Source of the DNA: Komagataeibacter xylinus
GTDB lineage: Bacteria; Pseudomonadota; Alphaproteobacteria; Acetobacterales; Acetobacteraceae
Direction: 5' to 3'
NCBI RefSeq assembly: GCF_009834365.1
Contig: NZ_CP041351.1
Location: forward strand, 1 to 31,012
Length of the DNA stretch: 31,012 nucleotides
Numbering within the stretch: position 1 is the first letter of the stretch; every line of letters starts with the position of its first letter. The notes below the pieces were generated by a model, which worked only from the letters and a program-made list of their open reading frames with translations, was not told the origin of the DNA and ran no database searches. The translations under genes and the position numbers were made by a program. Shown here in pieces: positions 21,924 to 28,096 of this stretch.

Positions 21924-22652
21924 CTACTCGCAGCCGAGGGCATCGGCTGCTTCGACGAGGGATTCGACAACGATATCCCAGTCCTGCTCCGCTTTGAGGT
22001 CCTCGGTCTGGTGAGGGCCATGCTCATGAGGGCGTCGCACGAACACCGTGCGAAGTCCCGCGGAGCGGGCCGCTTCCAGGTCGCTGTTATGTGCTGCCAC
22101 AAGTGCCACCTGTCCCGGTAGAAAGCCCACCGCTTCCGCAGATTTGAGATAGGTCTGAGCTTGAGGTTTGTAGCTTTTGGATAGCTCAGCGCCGGTGATG
22201 ACATCCCAGGGGAGTCCGCCGAACCTCTCCAGCGCGAGCATCCACGCGATGTGCCCGTTCGACAACGGCCCAATCGCAAACTTCTTTTTGAGCCTGGTCA
22301 GTCCTTCAACCGAATCTGGCCACGGATCAAGCCTGTTCCAGGCTTCGTTGAGATCATTCAGTTCAGCGTCTTCGATCTGGTTGGCATCAATGCCATTGTT
22401 GTTGAGGACCGTTTCGAGGCTTTCGCGGTTAAGAACGTCGAGTTTCACCCAGTTGCGCTCTCCCTGCCGAATCTTTTCCATCGAAGGTTGGTAGAGTGCT
22501 CGCCACTGATCCGCGAAGTCATAAGGATCGAGCGCGATGGCGTGCTTGTGCAGGAACGGCTCAGACGCCCGTGCGATGCCGGATCGCCAATCGACGACCG
22601 TTCCATAGGTATCGAAACCCAGATACCCGACGGAGTCAAAGTTCGTGGACAT
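21924..22652 (-). CDS. Haloacid dehalogenase, type II (L-2-haloacid)
   Basis: The 242-residue HAD-superfamily protein starts MSTNFDSVGYLGFDTYGTVV (22652) after a GAGG site. The FDTYGT motif gives nucleophile Asp14, LSNG supplies the motif II serine, KSYKP the motif III lysine, and HNSDLEAARSAGLRTVFVRR motif IV. The cap segment lies at residues 20-100. This is the (S)-2-haloacid dehalogenase pattern, which converts 2-haloacids to 2-hydroxyacids by an aspartyl ester. The SHNSD-type motif IV differs from the SSNAWD of L-DEX, so the substrate may differ. It heads the operon with lrgA and lrgB and is divergent from a LysR gene. Confidence 0.88.
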   Translation of the reverse strand: MSTNFDSVGYLGFDTYGTVVDWRSGIARASEPFLHKHAIALDPYDFADQWRALYQPSMEKIRQGERNWVKLDVLNRESLETVLNNNGIDANQIEDAELNDLNEAWNRLDPWPDSVEGLTRLKKKFAIGPLSNGHIAWMLALERFGGLPWDVITGAELSKSYKPQAQTYLKSAEAVGFLPGQVALVAAHNSDLEAARSAGLRTVFVRRPHEHGPHQTEDLKAEQDWDIVVESLVEAADALGCE

Positions 22653-22796
22653 AGTGATGGACCTCTCAAGGAAACAACAGATGGAACCGATCACGCGCTC
22701 TTAAGGGTGGGATGCGTTCGGAGCACATCCCCTCTTGCCCTCAGTAGAGTCTAATAGTAAAATTATTAATATTGCATATATTAAGTAGAAATAGTT
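22653..22796. promoter_or_regulatory. Divergent promoter region, lysR / dehalogenase operon
   Basis: The 144-base gap is AT-rich near lysR (ATTATTAATATTGCATATAT at 22764-22783), as expected for a LysR-type binding site with interrupted dyads and overlapping promoters. I could not fix a single T-N11-A site. Confidence 0.45.
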
Positions 22797-23669
22797 ATGA
22801 ATGTGTTTCGCTCTGGGGTGGCTACCTTCGACCTGCAATTGCTCCAGACTTTTGTGACCGTCGTGTCCTGCGAGAGCTTCACTGCTGCCGCCAAAGAGCT
22901 TTGTCAGACACAATCCACGATCAGTCAGCAGGTTCGACGCTTGGAGACGCGGCTTGGTAAGCCGTTGTTCGATAGGACGACACGCTCTGTGGTGCTCACC
23001 GCAGAAGGGTTCTTGTTGCTTGACTATGCCCGTGCAGTCCTTGCCTTAGCTCAAGAAGCCTACGAGAAGATCAACAGCGGAAGGCTGACTGGGCGCATCA
23101 AAATTGCTGCGTCTGATGACCTAGCGACCCATCGACTCCCATCTTTGCTACGTCGCTTCCGGCGGCTGCATCCGGAAGTCGCCATCGAAATTGAGGTCGG
23201 TCTTACCGAGATCATGCTGGGTGAACTGTACGCCCAGAATTTCGATTTGGTGCTGGGGAAAAGGATGCTTGGCAGTACACATGGGGAGGCGTTTGGCGAA
23301 GACCATCTGGTCTGGGTCGGTGATCTGGGCGAACGATCTGTAGTTGACCGACGCTCTTTGCCGCTCGCTCTGTTCCCTGATGGATGCCTGTATCGTCGGG
23401 CAGCAATCAAGGCGCTTCAAGACTCTAATCTGCCATGGGAGGTTGTTTGCACCAGTCCGAGCCTTGCGGCGATCCATGCGGCTGTCCAAGCGGGAATCGC
23501 CATTTCCCCCTTGGCGAAGGGCCTTATAGGCGACCTGCCGATTATGAACTCCAGCGAACTACCCGCTTTGCCGATCATCGAGTTTGCCGTCTTCCTGCAA
23601 GCAAAAGAGCAAGTCAGCCAGCCCGCAGCGATCTTTCGCGATCTTCTCTGTGCCGAGTCGTCACCATGA
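22797..23669 (+). CDS. LysR-family transcriptional regulator
   Basis: The 290-residue protein has an N-terminal winged helix-turn-helix (LQLLQTFVTVVSCESFTAAA, then TQSTISQQVRRLETRLGKPL) and a substrate-binding domain beginning GRIKIAASDDLATHRLPSLL. It is of the LrhA-like kind, in which the C-terminal domain is short. It is divergent from the dehalogenase-lrgA-lrgB operon and probably activates it in response to a haloacid, hydroxyacid or pyruvate-like ligand. The ATG at 22797 gives a slightly long N-terminus; a later start is possible. Confidence 0.92.
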   Translation: MNVFRSGVATFDLQLLQTFVTVVSCESFTAAAKELCQTQSTISQQVRRLETRLGKPLFDRTTRSVVLTAEGFLLLDYARAVLALAQEAYEKINSGRLTGRIKIAASDDLATHRLPSLLRRFRRLHPEVAIEIEVGLTEIMLGELYAQNFDLVLGKRMLGSTHGEAFGEDHLVWVGDLGERSVVDRRSLPLALFPDGCLYRRAAIKALQDSNLPWEVVCTSPSLAAIHAAVQAGIAISPLAKGLIGDLPIMNSSELPALPIIEFAVFLQAKEQVSQPAAIFRDLLCAESSP

Positions 23670-23671
23670 TG

Positions 23672-23925
23672 TTTGGACGCCTATCTCTAAGGAGTGTTCG
23701 ATATGGAGCTCCCCTGCAAAGACGTCATGGACGAGTTGATCGGCCTGCTGGCGAGCACGGCGCACCAAGGCTTCAATGACAGTGACCGACGGTAGAAGAA
23801 GGCTTCGGCGATGCATCTCGGCAATCAGGACCGCAGCCTGGCAGGATGGCTGGATCACATGATGTGCAGTTGGCATAGCGAAACCGATTATGTCATGAAA
23901 TGCCGACTGATCAAAGGTTTGGTAG
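23672..23925 (-). pseudogene. Tn3-family transposase fragment
   Basis: The minus strand reads YGYQTFDQSAFHDIIGFAMP and later LIAEMHRRSLLLPSVTVIEA followed by LVRRARQQADQLVHDVFAGE. This is the region of Tn3 TnpA about 100-180 residues in, with the LxxRxxLLPxxxVIExL motif. It is cut on both sides: downstream at about 23695, upstream by fusion to a tyrosine-recombinase fragment. It is not the missing part of the tnpA at 28097-30985, since that copy has its own version of this region. Confidence 0.6.
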
Positions 23926-24117
23926 CCATAACCCTTCATCATGCTTGCCAATGAGGTGCCCGCCGCGTTCTGTGCGATCTGGAACTGGCGCAAATCTTCG
24001 GCTGTTACCTATGGGGGAGCGGCCCAGAAACGTGGCGAAACGGCCGACATCGCGAAGGTAATTGCACTGCGCCTCCCGGGAGAACCGCCGCACCGCCATG
24101 TCATCAAGGTTGGCGGG
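23926..24117 (-). pseudogene. Tyrosine recombinase (XerC-like) N-terminal fragment
   Basis: LPANLDDMAVRRFSREAQCN followed by YLRDVGRFATFLGRSP is the SAM-like core-binding domain of a phage-integrase-type recombinase. After a small frame-changing lesion near 24008 it continues EDLRQFQIAQNAAGTS. The catalytic domain is absent. On one side it abuts the truncated Tn3-type repeat at 24121, on the other the TnpA piece, so the three fragments were joined by successive rearrangements. Confidence 0.65.
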
Positions 24118-24120
24118 AAG

Positions 24121-24145
24121 AGGTTGTTCGAAAACGTACGCTAAG
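24121..24145 (+). repeat. Truncated Tn3-type terminal repeat (inner 25 bp)
   Basis: AGGTTGTTCGAAAACGTACG followed by CTAAG matches the inner 25 bases of the 10121-10158 repeat. The outer 13 bases are replaced by recombinase-fragment sequence. No partner end or target duplication is found for this copy, so the second module is no longer mobile through these ends. Confidence 0.85.
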
Positions 24146-24527
24146 AGTTTGTTGGAGAGCCTTTCATATCTGCGCAGATATCAGGAACATGTCCGAACTC
24201 TGTGTGCTCGTCGCCCCAGGCCTTGAGAGCCTTGATGACGGGCTTGAGGGTTCGCCCGCGCGGGGTGAGGCTGTATTCCACCTTTGGCGGGACTTCCGGG
24301 TAAACCGTCCGTAAGACGAACCCGTCGCGCTCCAGTTCGCGAAGCTGGGTCGTCAGCATTCTCTGGGTGATATTGGGCAGGCGTTTGCGGATGGCGTTGA
24401 AGCGCAGGGTCCCCTGAAGCAGGTGATAGAGGATCACGCCTTTCCATTTTCCGTCGATGAACTGAAGCGTTGCCTCAACAGCGCAGCCGGGACTGCAATC
24501 AAGCGACTTATGGCGGATGCGGGTCAT
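24141..24527 (-). CDS. HxlR-family transcriptional regulator (copy 2)
   Basis: The 128-residue protein is nearly identical to copy 1 (9739-10125); the start reads MTRIRHKSLDCSPGC, and changes near the C-terminus include KALKAWGDEHTEF for LALKAWGDEHTTF. Cys11 and Cys15 are kept. It is divergent from the second oxidoreductase gene. The operator-like dyad in its promoter has one altered arm (GTATC-N6-GACAC), so binding or cross-regulation between copies may differ. The stop again lies in the terminal-repeat remnant. Confidence 0.88.
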   Translation of the reverse strand: MTRIRHKSLDCSPGCAVEATLQFIDGKWKGVILYHLLQGTLRFNAIRKRLPNITQRMLTTQLRELERDGFVLRTVYPEVPPKVEYSLTPRGRTLKPVIKALKAWGDEHTEFGHVPDICADMKGSPTNS

Positions 24528-24628
24528 AACGGTATCATTTCCGACACTATGGGCGTTAAAAGTGCGTTCTTGTCTGAAAACATCATAGTGTTCACTCTTC
24601 TCCTCATTCAACAGAGGAGCAGACAATC
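24528..24628. promoter_or_regulatory. Divergent promoter region, hxlR copy 2 / oxidoreductase copy 2
   Basis: This 100-base gap corresponds to 9639-9738. The dyad GTATC-ATTTCC-GACAC is at 24532-24547, imperfect compared with copy 1. GAGGAG precedes the oxidoreductase ATG. Confidence 0.5.
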
Positions 24629-25648
24629 ATGCGGGCCATCGGTTATCAGACACCGCTTCCCATCGAAAATCTGGCATCCCTTCAGGACATTGATCTGCCA
24701 AAACCTGTCCCTACAGGACGGGATCTTCTGGTGGAAATCAGGGCCGTATCGGTCAATCCGGTTGATACCAAAGTCCGTCGCAGTGCGACACCGGAGGCGG
24801 GTCAGTGGCGTGTTCTGGGCTGGGATGCCGCAGGCGTTGTTGTGGGAACCGGACCGGACGTCACGGATTTTTCTGTCGGCGACGAGGTCTTTTATGCGGG
24901 GGCGATCAATCGCCCTGGGACCAACGCCGAGTTTCATCTGGTTGATGAACGGATTGTTGGTCGCAAACCCTGCTCCCTGAACTGGGCCGAAGCCGCAGCC
25001 TTACCACTGACAGCAATTACGGCCTGGGAGATGCTTTTCGATCGTCTGGATATTAGCCGATCTGTCCCAGGAGTGACCCCGTCCATTCTGATCATCGGGG
25101 GCGCTGGCGGAGTCAGTTCCATAGCGATCCAGCTAGCCAAGGTCCTGACCGACATTACAGTCATTGCCACAGCTTCGCGCCCCGAAACGCAGGACTGGGT
25201 CATATCTCTCGGGGCAGATTACGTGATCGATCACAGCAAGCCTCTGGCCGCACAGGTTGCCACTCTTCCCACGGGTGCTCCCGGCTTTGTTTTTTCCACG
25301 ACGCAGACGGATCAACATCTGGCAGAGATCGTCGAACTTCTTGCCCCGCAGGGACATTTCGGCCTGATTGATGATCCGGCTGATTTCAATGCTGTCCCTC
25401 TCAAAAAGAAAAGCCTGTCCCTGCACTGGGAGCTGATGTTCACCCGTTCACTGTTCGGAACGGCAGACATCGGCGCGCAGGGGACGCTCCTGAACAATGT
25501 GTCGCGGCTCGTAGATGAAGGTCGTCTTCGCACGACGCTCGGCAAAAATCTCGGGCTCATCACCGCCGCCAATCTGCGGAAGGCTCATGCCCTGATCGAG
25601 AGCGGTCAGGCTAAAGGCAAGATTGTGCTCGAAGGTTTCCCTGCCTGA
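24629..25648 (+). CDS. Zinc-type alcohol dehydrogenase / quinone oxidoreductase family (copy 2)
   Basis: The 339-residue MDR protein is almost identical to 8586-9638 up to EGFPA, where it stops. Domain layout is the same: GroES-like N-terminus and Rossmann motif IIGGAGGVSSIAIQLAK. Substitutions are scattered (for example RRSATPEAG for RSSATPEAG, and DFNAVPLKKK for ELNAVPLKRK), showing that the copies have diverged for some time. The SnoaL, cupin and MRJP genes of copy 1 are absent; an SDR gene follows instead, 79 bases downstream. It probably shares the NADPH-dependent quinone or enal reduction expected for copy 1. Confidence 0.9.
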   Translation: MRAIGYQTPLPIENLASLQDIDLPKPVPTGRDLLVEIRAVSVNPVDTKVRRSATPEAGQWRVLGWDAAGVVVGTGPDVTDFSVGDEVFYAGAINRPGTNAEFHLVDERIVGRKPCSLNWAEAAALPLTAITAWEMLFDRLDISRSVPGVTPSILIIGGAGGVSSIAIQLAKVLTDITVIATASRPETQDWVISLGADYVIDHSKPLAAQVATLPTGAPGFVFSTTQTDQHLAEIVELLAPQGHFGLIDDPADFNAVPLKKKSLSLHWELMFTRSLFGTADIGAQGTLLNNVSRLVDEGRLRTTLGKNLGLITAANLRKAHALIESGQAKGKIVLEGFPA

Positions 25649-25727
25649 AGGCATATTTTGATGACCTTACACAAAGACAAAACCTTGCCACTTTTCTGAA
25701 ATTCGAAATCTCAAAACGGAGACCAAC

Positions 25728-26486
25728 ATGAAACTGACAGATAATACCATATTGATTACTGGAGGTGGTTCCGGGATCGGTCGCGCCCTTGCCGAAGCAT
25801 TTCATCAGAAGGGCAACAAGGTAATTATTGCCGGGCGTCGCCGTTCAAGGCTTAATGAAGTTACAGCAGCCAATCCTGGCATGGAGGCCATTGAACTAAA
25901 TCTCGAAATTCCAGCTGATATCCAGAACGTCGCGGAACAAATTCAACGAGATTACCCATCGTTGAACGTACTTATCAATAATGCCGGAATCATGTTGCCA
26001 GATACGGCGGACGGGCAAATAGATGACAATCTTCTGATATCAACGTTCACTACCAATTTTGCTGCTCCAATTCGACTGACTTCTGCGCTCATGCCACATC
26101 TTAAGGCACAGTCTCAATCAACCATCATCTACAATACTTCCGGACTGGCCTTTATTCCGCTCGCAATGACAGCAGTTTATTCTGCATCTAAAGCAGCTCT
26201 CCATTCTTACGTAATGTCGCAGCGTTTCCTGCTTAAGGATACGAACATCGACGTCATCGAAATCGCACCGCCATGGGTTCGGACCGAACTGATGAACAGT
26301 CAAGAAGCAGAAGCCGCTGTCCCTCTAAATAAATTCATTTCCGATACTATGGCTCTCTTGGCCACAGAGGAGAACGAAATCATCGTTGATGAAGCGAAAA
26401 TATTTCGTGATTCTTCCGGCCCACAAGAATATGGATTCGTCGAAAGTTTTAATCAGAAAATGCGGGCCCTTTTCCAAAATAGATAG
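25728..26486 (+). CDS. SDR-family NAD(P)-dependent oxidoreductase (DltE-like)
   Basis: The 252-residue short-chain dehydrogenase has the cofactor motif TGGGSGIGR (11-19), NNAG at 84-87 and the catalytic triad Ser138 (NTSGLAF), Tyr151 and Lys155 (YSASK). The arginine after the second beta strand (AGRRRSRL) favours NADP(H). It resembles the DltE-type SDRs that lie next to quinone- or HxlR-controlled genes. A CGGAG site precedes the ATG. Codon use is clearly more AT-rich than in the preceding oxidoreductase gene, which suggests separate origin. Confidence 0.9.
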   Translation: MKLTDNTILITGGGSGIGRALAEAFHQKGNKVIIAGRRRSRLNEVTAANPGMEAIELNLEIPADIQNVAEQIQRDYPSLNVLINNAGIMLPDTADGQIDDNLLISTFTTNFAAPIRLTSALMPHLKAQSQSTIIYNTSGLAFIPLAMTAVYSASKAALHSYVMSQRFLLKDTNIDVIEIAPPWVRTELMNSQEAEAAVPLNKFISDTMALLATEENEIIVDEAKIFRDSSGPQEYGFVESFNQKMRALFQNR

Positions 26487-26529
26487 GAAGGGGTACATCT
26501 TTCCTGTCTGGCAAATAAAAAAGGCTATC

Positions 26530-26560
26530 ATACGGCACGTTATCTGTTTGCGTGCCGTAT
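26530..26560. terminator. Hairpin after the SDR gene
   Basis: ATACGGCACG-N11-CGTGCCGTAT is a perfect 10-base stem 43 bases past the SDR stop. A run of six A lies upstream on the plus strand, so it looks like a terminator for minus-strand transcription and may work both ways. The rest of 26487-26694 holds no supported gene. Confidence 0.5.
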
Positions 26561-26694
26561 AAACCCTGTTGCCACAAATAGGGTCACAATTGCTAATGAC
26601 GGTCATGAGAGCTTACGGCCCTGCCTGAAAAACGGGGCCACCCCATATTGCGTCCAAAATAGCTCGTAAATGCGTTGCCGAGTTCGTTCTCGAG

Positions 26695-27328
26695 GTGTTT
26701 AGTCCCGGGGTTTGATGGTGTGGTATTTGTACGAGAGTGGAAGGAAGCATTATGGGGACAGATACGTCATGGCAGCGCCACGACCACGCACGCCGTATGA
26801 GCAGCAATACAGCGATCGCAGGCTTCGCTCGCGGCGTTGAGCAAGGAGTTCGGGATCAACCCGAAAACAGTTGCAAAATGGCGGAAGCGTGAGACTGTCG
26901 AAGATCAGAAAACTGGCCCTAAAGAGCCTCGCTCAACGAGCCTGACAGAAACCGAAGAAGCCATGGCAGTCGCTTTTCGCCGGATACGTTGCTGCCGCTG
27001 GATGATTGCCTTTATGCCCTGCAGGCCAGCATTCCTCATCTGACACGTTCGGCCCTGCATCGCTGCTTTCAGCGTCACGGGATCTCCCGGCTTCCGGATA
27101 TCGAGGGAGACAAGCCCAAACGACAGCGTTTCAAACGCACTCCCATCGGCTTTTTTCACATCGATATTGCCGAAGTCCAGACTGCTGAGGGCAAGCTGCA
27201 CCTCTTCGTTGCTATCGACCTGACAAGCAAATTCGCTGTCACACAACTCGTCGGGAAAGCCGATCGGAAGACAGCCTGGGAATTCCTCGAATATCTCCTG
27301 AGCATCATTCCTTATCGGATCCATACCA
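26695..27328 (+). pseudogene. IS481-family element, 5' part of the split copy
   Basis: It starts with GTGTTTAGTCCCG, the IS481 end. The transposase start region has one extra G after ATG (ATGGGG instead of ATGGGA), then the same TGA codon and the same frameshift after AVAFRR as the copy at 3937-4948. It runs to YRIHT at 27328, where the Tn3-family transposon begins; the rest is at 2-380. The outer flank is CGAG, not the CTAG seen at the far end (1556-1559), so the flanks may have been exchanged by recombination or mutated. Confidence 0.88.
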
Positions 27329-27366
27329 GGGGTCGTTTGCGGGAGGGGGCGAAATCCTACGCTAAG
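27329..27366 (+). repeat. Left terminal inverted repeat of the Tn3-family transposon
   Basis: 38 bases, GGGG at the outside and CTAAG at the inside. The tnpR stop codon is within it. It is identical in complement to the right end. Confidence 0.92.
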
Positions 27367-27971
27367 CTGAGAACGCGCTTCCCATAATCCCTGAGCTCGC
27401 CCTTCGGTCCGACATATCTGTATAGAGTGACGCGCTCGATCCCGAGTTCCTTGCACAGATCGGAAACAGACGTGTCGCGCTGCGCCATGGCGGCCTGGGC
27501 GAGACGCACCTGTGCTTTGGTCAGGGCGAATTTTCGCCCTCCCTTTCGTCCGCGCGCTCTGGCTGCGGCAAGGCCAGCCATGGTGCGCTCGCGGATCAGA
27601 TCCCGCTCGAACTCGGCCAGAGTGGCAAAGATACCGAACACCATGCGGCCGGATGCGGTCGTGGTGTCGATCTGAGCGCCTTTTCCGGTCAGCACACGCA
27701 GGCCGATCCTGCGGTCTGACAGATCCTTCACGGTGTTGACCAGGTGGGCGAGCGAGCGCCCGAGGCGATCGAGTTTCCAGACCACCAGCACATCGCCGTC
27801 GCGCAAGGATTTGAGGCATGCAGCTAAGCCGGGCCGATCATCGCGGCTACCGGATGCACGATCATCATAAATATTACCTGGCTCGATACCGGCGGCACGC
27901 AGGGCGTCGTGCTGGAGGTCGAGGGATTGGGAACCATCGGCTTTGGAGACGCGGGCATATCCGATCAGCAT
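27357..27971 (-). CDS. tnpR: Tn3-family resolvase
   Basis: The 204-residue serine recombinase starts MLIGYARVSKADGSQSLDLQ, with catalytic Ser9. It has VVWKLDRLGRSLAHLVNTVK, then FATLAEFERDLIRERTMAGL, and a C-terminal helix-turn-helix (VSDLCKELGIERVTLYRYV). The start at 27971 is preferred over one 27 codons upstream because it places the catalytic serine normally. It resolves cointegrates at the res site between it and tnpA. It is a close relative of the resolvase at 5984-6616. Confidence 0.93.
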   Translation of the reverse strand: MLIGYARVSKADGSQSLDLQHDALRAAGIEPGNIYDDRASGSRDDRPGLAACLKSLRDGDVLVVWKLDRLGRSLAHLVNTVKDLSDRRIGLRVLTGKGAQIDTTTASGRMVFGIFATLAEFERDLIRERTMAGLAAARARGRKGGRKFALTKAQVRLAQAAMAQRDTSVSDLCKELGIERVTLYRYVGPKGELRDYGKRVLSLA

Positions 27972-28096
27972 GTTTCTTAAACGTTGGTTTGAAGCGGTGA
28001 CGAACATGAGCACATAAGCTTGCACTATTGTGTATCTTAACCAGCATCGCAATCAAACTATCTCAAACCTTACCTTGGAAAGAATAAGGAGCATGT
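27972..28096. promoter_or_regulatory. tnpR/tnpA intergenic region (res)
   Basis: This is 125 bases between divergent genes, the expected place of the res recombination site and both promoters. GAGCACATAAGCTTG and TATTGTGTATCTTAACC provide imperfect dyad halves. AAGGAG serves tnpA. Exact subsites are not resolved by eye. Confidence 0.5.

Larger units (their letters stand above)
24121..25646 (+). repeat. Inverted duplication, arm 2
   Basis: The hxlR-oxidoreductase module of 8624-10145 is repeated here in the opposite orientation, with scattered substitutions and small intergenic changes. Recombination between the arms would invert the DNA between them. Confidence 0.9.

Noticed and set aside
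26613..26807. A 64-codon minus-strand frame ending before the SDR hairpin
   Set aside because: It starts inside IS481 sequence and crosses its boundary. The part outside the element reads as no known protein.
26905..27819. A 304-codon minus-strand frame
   Set aside because: It runs through the IS481 fragment, the transposon end and the resolvase in the wrong frame. It is an accidental fusion of antisense readings.
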